63,871 bases of DNA from Chloroflexota bacterium (GTDB lineage Bacteria; Chloroflexota; Anaerolineae; CG2-30-64-16). The position numbers and the translations under genes are program-made. The notes beneath the pieces are model-generated. The model saw only the letters and a program-made list of their open reading frames with translations. It searched no databases and was not told the DNA's origin. Below, piece after piece: positions 50,082 to 57,872 of the stretch. Within the stretch, counting starts at the first letter, position 1. Every line of letters begins with the position of its first letter. The stretch lies in assembly GCA_026389845.1 (NCBI GenBank), contig JAPLHB010000202.1, positions 1 to 63,871 on the forward strand, read 5' to 3'.

Positions 50082-51260
50082 ATGTCCAATACCCGCCAGA
50101 CCGTCTTCATCTTCCCCTTCGGGCACGTGCTCTCCCATGTGGCCCGCTGCCTGATGATCGCCCGCGGCCTGCGGGAGATCGGCTGCCGCGTCCTCTTCGG
50201 CGGCGACGGACGCTACCTGGAGCTGCCCCGGCAGGAGGGCTTCGATATCCGGCCGTCGGTCGAGATAGACTACGGCATCTTCCTGACCGCGGCGCGCAAG
50301 CCGCTGGCCGGGGTCGGCGCGTTCACCGCAGAGCTGGCCGGCCGCATGGTAGAAGACGAGCTGCGCCTCTACCGCGAGGTCAAGCCGGACCTGGTGCTCT
50401 ACGATCTGCACGTCAGCGCCGCCACATCGGCCCAGGTGGCCGGCATCCCACATGCCGCGGTCGTCAACGCCTACCTGACCCGCTATTCCGCCACCGAATG
50501 GGTCAGCTTCCCGCCGCTGCTGCGCCTGGCGCTGGAGCCGCTGCGCCGCCGGCTGAACGTCGGACCGGCCAACCGGATGCGCCGGCGCTATGGCCTGCCG
50601 CCTATTCCCACCTGGGAAGCGCTGTACCACTCGGACCTGGTGTTGATGCCCGACATCCCCGAGCTGGCGCCGACGCGCAACCTGCCGGGCCATATCCACT
50701 ACACGGGCCCGCTGATCTGGGAGCCGGACGGCGCGCTGCCGGACGCGCTCGAGCGGCCGCGACCGGGCCGGAAACTGCTCTACTTTACCCTGGGAAGCAC
50801 CGGCCTGCCCGCCACCATCCAGGCGGTCATCGCCGCGTTGCGCGACAGCGACTACTTCGTCGTCGTGAGCACCGGCGACCTGGCTGCGCCGACCGACCTC
50901 GGCCCGTTGCCCGAAAACTTCTACGTCACCCGCTATCTGCCCGGCTCACAGGTGATGAAGCAGTGTGACCTGGTCATCTGCCACGGCGGCAATTCCACGG
51001 TGTATCAAGCCCTCACGGCCGGCGTGCCGGTGATCGCGATTCCAACCCACATGGATCAGCGGCTCAACGCCGAGCTGCTGGCCAACACCGGCGCTGGCGC
51101 GTTCCTCAAGCCCGCGGAGAGCGACAGGATCGGGCAGACGGTGGTCGAGGAGCTGGACAAGCCGGCCTTCAAGGAGAATGCCATCCGCCTGCAGAAGATC
51201 CTGGCCGGCTACGATGGGCCGCGGACGGCCGCCAGGCTCATTCACGAACACCTCTCATAG
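50082..51260 (+). CDS. GT1-family (UGT/MGT-like) glycosyltransferase, copy B
   Basis: The 392-aa GT-B protein is a paralogue of 44963-46126: FIFPFGHVLSHVARCLMIARGL start, LLYFTLGSTG, and DLVICHGGNSTVYQALTAG with the donor-binding His-x-Gly motif. The stretch ending LAGYDGPRTAARLIHE is nearly the same in both copies. It lies in an operon with the phosphodiesterase upstream. Confidence 0.9.
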   Translation: MSNTRQTVFIFPFGHVLSHVARCLMIARGLREIGCRVLFGGDGRYLELPRQEGFDIRPSVEIDYGIFLTAARKPLAGVGAFTAELAGRMVEDELRLYREVKPDLVLYDLHVSAATSAQVAGIPHAAVVNAYLTRYSATEWVSFPPLLRLALEPLRRRLNVGPANRMRRRYGLPPIPTWEALYHSDLVLMPDIPELAPTRNLPGHIHYTGPLIWEPDGALPDALERPRPGRKLLYFTLGSTGLPATIQAVIAALRDSDYFVVVSTGDLAAPTDLGPLPENFYVTRYLPGSQVMKQCDLVICHGGNSTVYQALTAGVPVIAIPTHMDQRLNAELLANTGAGAFLKPAESDRIGQTVVEELDKPAFKENAIRLQKILAGYDGPRTAARLIHEHLS

Positions 51261-51359
51261 CCCGGCCCTGCGAAGCGTGCCGCAACCGAAGTCATCACCA
51301 TAAAGGCACGAAGGTCCCAAAGGCTTAATGTCTTGGTGTCTAGTGGTAAGGATAGTCCG

Positions 51360-52133
51360 ATGCTACCAACTCTCTTGTGGCGCTGTCCAATTTGCAAGAC
51401 CCACGACGCGCTGACCCATGAGCCACGTCGCTTCCGGCCCGACCTGATTCGCTGCCGCGCGTGCCAGGCTCGTTGGGAGCTAAAACGCGTCGTCGGCGGG
51501 CCGGATTTCCGGCTGCGGCTGCTCGACGACAAGGGGCCAGGAGAGGAGAGGGGCGGGGTACCCCCGCCCTTCCTGGCCGAATGGTACGACCGGATGATGG
51601 CCGGTCTGGCCCTGACACCCATCGCACACCCGGCCTGGCCGGTCGCGGGCGTCTCGGCGCCGAATGAGGAGCTTTATCTGCACAGCCCGCAAGTCCGCGT
51701 CCTGGCCGATGCAGAGAATCCGATCTTCACGACCGCCAACGCGGCGCCTGCCCCGCCTTCGCTCGGACCTCTCGGCACGCGACCACTCGGCGCGGGGCAA
51801 CTGCTGTTCACCTCGCAGCGCCTGCTGTGCCTGTTGGCGCCTCCTCCGGCGGCGGGCATGGGAGCCAGCCCCGCTGCTCCCGCTGCTCCTGCAGAGGCGG
51901 CTCCCACGCCGCCGGGCGCTGCCCAGGCCCCGCGCGCGTTAAGCCTGCCCTGGGGCGAGCTTACCTCGGCCGACACCTTAACAGACGCTGCTTTCGTGAC
52001 CATCTTCGGTGAAAGGCTGTACGGCTTCCTGCTGAAGGAGCAAAGCCCGCTCAAGTGGCTGGCCTACGCCCGGCTGATGGCCGAACGCCTGGATCCGGCC
52101 GTCCAACGCCGGCTCCACCTGGGATACGTGTGA
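51360..52133 (+). CDS. zinc-ribbon protein with GRAM/PH-like domain
   Basis: The 257-aa protein begins with a CPIC and CRAC pair (residues about 9-12 and 34-37), a zinc ribbon, followed by a region with LGAGQLLFTSQRLLCLL and LPWGELTSADTL, the pattern of GRAM/PH-like lipid-associated domains (a strand reporting 'small molecule or lipid' binding). The middle holds Ala/Pro-rich low-complexity sequence around residues 163-190. ATG at 51360 is chosen over codons nine residues earlier. It may sense or bind lipids in the cluster. Function unknown. Confidence 0.65.
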   Translation: MLPTLLWRCPICKTHDALTHEPRRFRPDLIRCRACQARWELKRVVGGPDFRLRLLDDKGPGEERGGVPPPFLAEWYDRMMAGLALTPIAHPAWPVAGVSAPNEELYLHSPQVRVLADAENPIFTTANAAPAPPSLGPLGTRPLGAGQLLFTSQRLLCLLAPPPAAGMGASPAAPAAPAEAAPTPPGAAQAPRALSLPWGELTSADTLTDAAFVTIFGERLYGFLLKEQSPLKWLAYARLMAERLDPAVQRRLHLGYV

Positions 52134-52144
52134 GGGAAGCCGCT

Positions 52145-52789
52145 ATGCTCCGCTATCATCTCTTCATGCTCGCCACCAACTTGTGGGCGCGTACGGCCTA
52201 TCGGATGCGCGTGGTGGGCAAGGAACACGTGCCCACCACGGGCCGGTGCATCGTCGTCGCCAACCATCCGGGCAAGCTGCTGGCCGACCTGGCGATCTTC
52301 CCCGCGCTGTGGCCGCGCCGGCGCCCGGTGCTCATCGTCTACGGCCAGATGACCGGCCCGGGCGCCCCGCGCACCATGGCCTGGGGCGCTAAACTGTTCC
52401 CCATGATCGTCGCCCAGCCGCGCGGCCGCGGCAATGCCGTCGCGGCGACCCTGGAGATCGTCCGGGCGCTCGATCGGGAGGAAGCGGTCTTCTTCATGCC
52501 CGAGGGCGAGGTGAGCTGGACCGGCCGGCTGAAACCCGCGCGGCCAGCGGCCGCCTGGGCTGCGCTGCGCGCCAACGCGCCGATCCTCCCCATCGGTCTG
52601 GTGGGAACCTACGACATGTGGCCCCGCTGGCAGGAGAAGATGAGCCGCACCGGCAAGATCACGGTGCGCATCGGCAAGCCCTTCACCCTGGCCGACGCCA
52701 AGCCTCAACGCATCACGCCGGAGATGCTCGACCAGGCCGGCGAGCGGATCATGGGCGAAATCGGCCGGCTGGTAGAGATGGGCCACTGA
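52145..52789 (+). CDS. PlsC-like acyltransferase with altered HX4D motif
   Basis: The 214-aa protein resembles 1-acylglycerol-3-phosphate acyltransferases: VVGKEHVPTTGRCIVVANHPG, FMPEGEVSWTG (compare FPEGTRS) and APILPIGLVGTYD. The catalytic box is NHPGKLLAD, with H41 and D48 separated by six residues, not four as in the usual HX4D. It may use an altered active site or be inactive. It follows the zinc-ribbon gene by 11 bases and probably acylates a glycolipid or glycerol acceptor. Confidence 0.78.
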   Translation: MLRYHLFMLATNLWARTAYRMRVVGKEHVPTTGRCIVVANHPGKLLADLAIFPALWPRRRPVLIVYGQMTGPGAPRTMAWGAKLFPMIVAQPRGRGNAVAATLEIVRALDREEAVFFMPEGEVSWTGRLKPARPAAAWAALRANAPILPIGLVGTYDMWPRWQEKMSRTGKITVRIGKPFTLADAKPQRITPEMLDQAGERIMGEIGRLVEMGH

Positions 52790-52814
52790 GCAGTTGTGCG
52801 TTATATACTCGGCA

Positions 52815-53073
52815 CTGTCGCAAAGTGCGTTTTGGAGTGTCTGTCATTCTGAAAGGCCTGGTGGTAATAGCGCAAAACTCGCTGTCCGTTGCCTGTCATT
52901 CTGAGCGGGTCTGCCCCAAACCTCTCCTAACGGCGCGGCACCAGCGAAGAATCTGTTGCCCACGACGAGACCCTTCGCTGGATTCTCGCCGCAACGCACT
53001 TCACGGGACCGACCCGCTCAGAGCTTGCCCTGAGTGCAACGAAGGGGTGACAAAAGCGAGTTTTGCGGTACTG
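52815..53073. repeat. dispersed long palindrome, copy 10 (longest)
   Basis: Outer arms CTGTCGCAAAGTGCG... and GCGAGTTTTGCGGTACTG bracket two TGTCATTCTGA starts (52844 and 52892) and one right half. It abuts and truncates the flippase gene to its right. Confidence 0.85.
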
Positions 53074-54600
53074 CCCTACTTCTTCGGCCGGCTGCGGGTG
53101 AAGGAGCCGGGCCGGGCCTATCAGTACGCGCAGTTCTTCGTCTGGTGGCAGACGCTCACCGGCGCGCTGTAATTCGGCGCCATCGCCCTGCTCTGCGCCT
53201 TCATCGCGCCGCAGACGCGGCAGGCCTTCCTCTCGTGGCTGGTGATCGTCTACGCGCTGATCCAGTGGCCCGGCTTTCTGCAGATGTTCTGGTTCATCTT
53301 CCGCGCCCAGCAGCGCAACGACTACGAGCAGATTCAGATGATGCTCCAGGGCTTCGGGCCGATCATCTTCCAGACGATTCCGGTGTGGGCGCTGGGGGTC
53401 TGGGGAGCCAGCCAACCAGCGTTCGGCAAGACGTGGGGCGCGACGCTGGGGCTGGCGGCCGGCGTCTATCTGACCTACATCGCCATGTTCGTGGTGGGCG
53501 CCTGGCTCTACCGCCGGCTGGGTCTGAAGACGTCGGTGCTCTTCATGGTCCACTTCGACCGGGAAGTCGTCACGTCGTCCCTCAAGTTCGGTTTTCCCGT
53601 CATGCTGACCTCGGTGGCGACCACCCTGGGCTTCGCGGCGCAGGCGCTCTTCACCGCGCGCCTGCTGCTCAACTACACCGAGGTGCAGGGGAACTGGGCG
53701 GCCGTGGGGCCGACGCAGGGCGGTATGATGCTGCGCTTCCTGGGAATCGCCATCCTGGGCATCAGCATGGTTCCTACCCTGTCGGAGGCGTTCGCCAACC
53801 GGCGGTTGGAGCTTTATCGGCACTACCTGGCGCAAGGGCTGCGCTGGATCACGCTGCTCAGCGCGACGATCCTGGCGACCTACCTGGCCGCGGGCGGGTG
53901 GGCCATCCTGGGGATGCTGGGGCCGGAGTATCAGCGGGCGGCCGAGATGCTGATCCCACTCTCGTTTTGGGGCTTCTTCGTGCCGATCTCCATGCTGCTC
54001 GATCGCGGCCTGGAAGCAGCCGGCAAACCCGGTCTGGCGACGGCCGCCAACCTGGTCGAGCAAGTCCTGCGCATCGGACTGATGCTCAGCCTGATGCCGC
54101 GGCTGCAAGTGGCCGGGCTGATCCTGGCCTACATCCTGGCGCTGCCGGTCAAGCTGGTCGTCACCTGGTTGCTCGTGAACCGCTACGCCGTCCGCATCCG
54201 CCTCTCGTGGTGGCAGACATTGGTCGCGCCCGCGCTCTCGGTCGTGCCGGTCTACGCCATTCTGCGCGGGCTGGTCGCCCTGGCGGGAGCGCCGACCGCG
54301 GTCGGCGGCGTGTTGGTGATCGTGGTGGGGATGCTGGTTGCGCTGCCGCTGCTCTTCTTCACGACGGGGCTGTTTGGGGGGGGTGGGACGACGACACGCT
54401 GGCCGAATTCCGGCGCTCGGTGGCGCTCGTGCCGGCCGCCCGGCCCGGCATCGGCCCGCTGCTGTGGGCCACCGCGGCCGGCTGCCGCCTCAAGCCCGCT
54501 GCACAATCGCTTCCGCAGCGATCTGCCCGCGCTGGCCGCGGCCGAGGCGGAGAGCCTGACGAAGGAGCGGGTGTCGCTGCGCGAAGTGCGGCCTGCGTAA
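53074..54600 (+). pseudogene. MOP-superfamily polysaccharide/lipid flippase, decayed
   Basis: The remaining frame has about eleven hydrophobic helices of an oligosaccharide/lipid flippase (for example SLKFGFPVMLTSVATTLG, then LNYTEVQGNW and LIPLSFWGFFVPISML). Damage is clear: the 5' end is replaced by a dispersed palindrome (sequence joins at GRLRVKEPGRAYQYAQ), TAA at 53170-53172 breaks LTGAL-stop-FGAIAL, and the 3' part shifts frame at an eight-G run near 54375 and again near 54495, after which SPLHNRFRSDLPALAAAE resumes. It would have exported the product of the cluster upstream. Sequencing error cannot explain the missing start. Confidence 0.82.
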
Positions 54601-54615
54601 GCGATCTTGTGCGCG

Positions 54616-55374
54616 TCAAGCAAACCGCGTCTTCAACTGCGCGGCGATCGGCGGGAACGTGACCGGGTCGAAGTGAGATAGAAGCAGCGTATCGAAGTCC
54701 AGTCCGGCCAGTCGCCGGGTCGAGGCGCGCATTTCCCCGAAGTCCACGAACTGAGCCGCGAGTGCATGGATCAGCCGAGCCAGGGGTCCACGCGGCTGGC
54801 GGGGTTGACGAATCGCCGCCATCAACCAGTTGCCCGCGATGAGCACCTTCTGCGCGGCGTTGTAGAGGCTGATGTTGCCCGGCGTGTGGCCGGGAGAGTG
54901 GATCACCTGCCAACCGCCCCACCGGTCGCCGTCGTGCAACAAGCGATCCACCTTCACCGGCGGCGGCTGCCACAGCGCGACGTCGGTGGGATAGGTGATG
55001 CTCTGGGATTCGCCCAGCCTCTGGATGAGCAAGTTGCGAAGCGGCCGCGGGGGCATCCACCGGCGCTTCTCGCCGCTGATGACCGGCGCGTCCAACTCGT
55101 GCGCAGCGATCTTGGCCCCGGTGAGCTGCGCCAGCCCGGTCGCGGCGCCGGTGTGATCTGGGTGCGCGTGGGTCAGCACGATCCACTTGAGGTCTTCCGG
55201 CCGCCAGCCGAGCGCTTGCAGTCCTTCCATGATGGCCCCAGCGTGGGTCAGCCAACTCGTATCCACCATGGTCAGTCCTTCGTCCGTCTGCAACAGATAA
55301 ATATCGTTCTCCGGCCCGATGCCGTGACAGACGATCACCTGGAGGCCGGGCAGCAGTTCACGCACGTCGCTCAT
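54616..55374 (-). CDS. metallo-beta-lactamase-fold hydrolase
   Basis: The 252-aa MBL-fold protein has THAHPDH (H69, H71, D73, H74) and HSPGHTPGN plus the last-strand LLLSHFDP, so most metal ligands are present. The bridging Asp, normally in a GD motif, appears as GN in LIAGNWLM, a change that often lowers di-zinc activity. It is likely a thioesterase or glyoxalase-II-like hydrolase. AGGAGG lies nine bases before the ATG, inside the end of the preceding small gene, so translation is probably coupled to it. Confidence 0.88.
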   Translation of the reverse strand: MSDVRELLPGLQVIVCHGIGPENDIYLLQTDEGLTMVDTSWLTHAGAIMEGLQALGWRPEDLKWIVLTHAHPDHTGAATGLAQLTGAKIAAHELDAPVISGEKRRWMPPRPLRNLLIQRLGESQSITYPTDVALWQPPPVKVDRLLHDGDRWGGWQVIHSPGHTPGNISLYNAAQKVLIAGNWLMAAIRQPRQPRGPLARLIHALAAQFVDFGEMRASTRRLAGLDFDTLLLSHFDPVTFPPIAAQLKTRFA

Positions 55375-55384
55375 GGTTAACCTC

Positions 55385-55582
55385 CTATTCAGCATCAACC
55401 GCGGCGTTCGGGACATTCTCCCACGTCTTGCAGCGCGCAACCAGGGTGCGCCGGAACTCCAGGTACAACTTCCGGCGGTCAACCTCCGCCCCTGGCAACG
55501 TGCGCTCGACCGCTTCGTCCAGCGCCCCGCGCATCTGCACATTCAATTGATCGAGGATATCGGCGATCTTCACTCGCGTCAT
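55385..55582 (-). CDS. small conserved-looking protein upstream of the MBL hydrolase
   Basis: The 65-aa protein (MTRVKIADILDQLN start) is a charged, helical, soluble protein with no motif I recognise. GGAGG lies seven bases before the ATG at 55582; a longer start five codons earlier has no such site. Its stop is eleven bases before the MBL gene and its end carries that gene's ribosome site, so the two form an operon. Confidence 0.65.
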   Translation of the reverse strand: MTRVKIADILDQLNVQMRGALDEAVERTLPGAEVDRRKLYLEFRRTLVARCKTWENVPNAAVDAE

Positions 55583-55603
55583 GGTGCTTGCCTCCAATGT
55601 AAA

Positions 55604-55666
55604 AAGATTCTTCGCTGGATTCTCGCCGTCGTGGGAGATTAGGGGCCAACTCGCTCAGAATGACAG
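55604..55666. repeat. dispersed long palindrome, right half only (copy 11)
   Basis: GATTCTTCGCTGGATTCTCG to ACTCGCTCAGAATGACAG. It overlaps the 3' end of coaBC and encodes its last residues. Confidence 0.8.
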
Positions 55667-56967
55667 ACGCCTACCAGCATCCTCACCGCGGCCGCCATCA
55701 CCCGCTCCGCCACCTCTGCTTTCGCCAGCAGCGGCAACGGCTCCTGCCGACCGTCGGCGTAGAGCAGCGTCACGCGGTTATCGTCAGCGCCGAAACCGCT
55801 GCCTGGCTCGGTTACGTCGTTCCCAACGATTATGTCGAGCCGCTTGGCCGCCAGCTTGGCCGCGGCGTTCGCCAGCAGGTCCTGCGTCTCGGCGGCAAAG
55901 CCGATAACGATCTTTGGCTGGCCGGTCTCGGTCCGCCGGCCGGCGACCTCGGCCAGGATGTCGGGATTGCGCACCAGGCGGACGGTCAGCTCCTCCTGCC
56001 CTGGCGTCTTCTTGATCTTCTGGCTGGCGGGGTCGGCCGGACGGAAGTCGGCCACGGCCGCCGCGCCGATCAGCACGTCGGTTGCGGGCAGCCGGCCGAG
56101 CACGGCGTCGCGCATCTCGACCGCGGTGCGGACGGGCACACTCTCGACGCCGTAGGGGATGGGCACGGCCAGCGGGGCGTGGATGAGGGTCACGGCCGCG
56201 CCCAGGTCACGCGCCGCCTCGGCCAGCGCCACGCCCATCTTGCCCGACGACGCGTTGCTGAGGAAGCGGACCGGATCGAGCGGCTCCTGCGTGCCGCCGG
56301 CCGTCACCACGACGCGGCAGCCAGCCAGCGGTCCGGCCGCCGCGAACACCCCGCGCGCCGCGGCCAGGATGTCGCTCGGCTCGGCCATCCGCCCCACCCC
56401 CGTCGCGCCCGATGCCAGCCGGCCGCTCCCCGGCCCGACCAGGATCGCGCCGCGTGACCGCAACGCGTCGGCGTGCGCCTGGGTGATCGGATTCGCCCAC
56501 ATGTGCGACTCCATGGCCGGAGCCAGCACCCACGGCACGCTGCGGCCCCCCATCCCCCAATCCTGGGGGAGTCTGACCCGCCCTTCGGCTCCCCCCACGA
56601 TTGGGGGGGCAGGGGGGGCAGCCAGCAGCGTGGAGGTGAGCAGGTTGTCGGCCAGGCCCAACGCCAGCTTGGCGAGGGTGTTGGCGCTCAACGGGGCGAC
56701 GATCACCAGATCGGCCGCCGCGGCCATCTGCACGTGAGGGATCGGCTCGCCGCCGGGCGAGGTCCACATATCCACGCGCGCGGCTCGGCCGCTCAACGCG
56801 GCGAAGGTCAGTGGGCCGACGAACTTCGTCGCGGCGTCGGTCATCACCACGTCTACCTGGCAGCCGGCCTGGACGAGCTTGCTGCACAGATCGGCCGCCT
56901 TGTACGCGGCAATCCCGCCAGTAATGCCGAGGAGGAGTTTCTTGCCTGCCAAGAGATGGTCTGTCAT
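55639..56967 (-). CDS. coaBC: phosphopantothenoylcysteine synthetase/decarboxylase
   Basis: The 442-aa bifunctional enzyme makes 4'-phosphopantetheine for CoA synthesis. The N-terminal FMN-dependent decarboxylase shows LLLGITGGIAAYKAADL and the APAMxxxMW loop (here APAMESHMW), the C-terminal ligase shows VVVTAGGTQEPLDPVRFLSN and GFAAET. A 25-30 residue insert at about residues 119-143, right before APAM, is encoded by the CCCCCAA palindrome family and is absent from usual family alignments. The end (GVCHSERVGP) and stop come from a dispersed palindrome. ATG at 56967 is chosen for homology; longer frames add nonsense. Confidence 0.93.
   Translation of the reverse strand: MTDHLLAGKKLLLGITGGIAAYKAADLCSKLVQAGCQVDVVMTDAATKFVGPLTFAALSGRAARVDMWTSPGGEPIPHVQMAAAADLVIVAPLSANTLAKLALGLADNLLTSTLLAAPPAPPIVGGAEGRVRLPQDWGMGGRSVPWVLAPAMESHMWANPITQAHADALRSRGAILVGPGSGRLASGATGVGRMAEPSDILAAARGVFAAAGPLAGCRVVVTAGGTQEPLDPVRFLSNASSGKMGVALAEAARDLGAAVTLIHAPLAVPIPYGVESVPVRTAVEMRDAVLGRLPATDVLIGAAAVADFRPADPASQKIKKTPGQEELTVRLVRNPDILAEVAGRRTETGQPKIVIGFAAETQDLLANAAAKLAAKRLDIIVGNDVTEPGSGFGADDNRVTLLYADGRQEPLPLLAKAEVAERVMAAAVRMLVGVCHSERVGP
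56553..56608. repeat. in-frame palindromic element in coaBC (CCCCCAA family)
   Basis: TCCCCCA (56553-56559) pairs with TGGGGGA (56564-56570), and CCCCCCA (56591-56597) pairs with TGGGGGG (56602-56608). Same family as 30610-30654 in dapF. Confidence 0.8.
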
Positions 56968-57029
56968 TGTTGCCACCTGCCGAGTGTTCATCGCTCGTGC
57001 TGCGTGATGCGCCATCCGTTTGTCCGTTC

Positions 57030-57730
57030 CTATCCGTTGTTCCCCTGACAAATGCTATCATGTCGCGGGCGCGCGTCTCGGTTCGTACATCGCTCAAGCC
57101 GGCGGCTTCGGCGAGCGCGATCCATTGCGCGGGACTGAGGCGGTGATGTTCCTCGGCCAGGCGAGCGTAGTTGACAAAGCTGAACCGCGCAAAACCGCCG
57201 ATGCCGCGGCTATCCATAAACGCCTCGGCCGCTGCGATGCTCATGGCAGTGGTGGGGTTGAGAAAAGCCACCATGCCGCCCGGCCGCGCCACGCGCGCCA
57301 AGGCCGCGATCCCTGCGGCAGGATCTGGCAGCAGGAAGAGCAGGTTGGTCGCGAGCGCCGCGTCGAACACGCCCGCAACAAAGGGCAGGCGCAGCGCGTC
57401 GGCGGCCGCCCAGACTTCCGAGGTCACCGGAGACCCCGAAGGTCTGGCCGCGGACAACTCGGCCGCCCGCCGCACCATCGCGAGCGAATCGTCACAGCCG
57501 ACTGCCGGCCGCGCGCCGCTATCAGCCAGCAATCGCACGAGCAGCCCCGGTCCGGTCCCCACGTCGAGCACGGCCGCGCCGGACGGCAACGCCAGGAAGC
57601 GCGCAAACGCGGCCAGCGTCTCGCCCCATGCGCCCGCCTGCGCTTGCGTGAAGTAGTCTACATCCGCCGGCCCCGGCCATCCACCACCGGTCAACCCTGA
57701 CTGGGGACCGCTCGCGCTTACATCGTTCAC
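57030..57730 (-). CDS. SAM-dependent methyltransferase, 3' end uncertain
   Basis: The product is a class I methyltransferase with motif I VLDVGTGPGLLVRLL, motif III-like LATNLLFLLPDPAAGI and ARPGGMVAFLNP. GTG at 57730 is the best start; an ATG 12 codons upstream would translate heptamers. In the observed frame no stop occurs until 56207, inside coaBC, which is implausible. One extra base in the GGGG near 57042 would give TAG at 57030-57032, just ahead of coaBC, so a small indel has probably removed the natural stop (or the read has an error). The substrate is unknown. Confidence 0.75.
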
Positions 57731-57793
57731 ATGAGCCAGCTTCCAGCTTCTAGCTTCCGGCCCCATTGTAGCAGGAATCGTCCGCTTGCGCAA

Positions 57794-57822
57794 TTGGCGG
57801 GAGCGACAGGGAGTGCTATAAT
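57794..57822 (+). promoter_or_regulatory. extended -10 promoter of the M29 aminopeptidase
   Basis: TTGGCG (57794-57799), 17 bp, TATAAT (57817-57822) with TG one base upstream; start codon 50 bases downstream. Confidence 0.75.
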
Positions 57823-57872
57823 CGGGTCTGCATTGGCGGCGTGACCGCCAGCGACAAGAGGAGCTTTGATCT

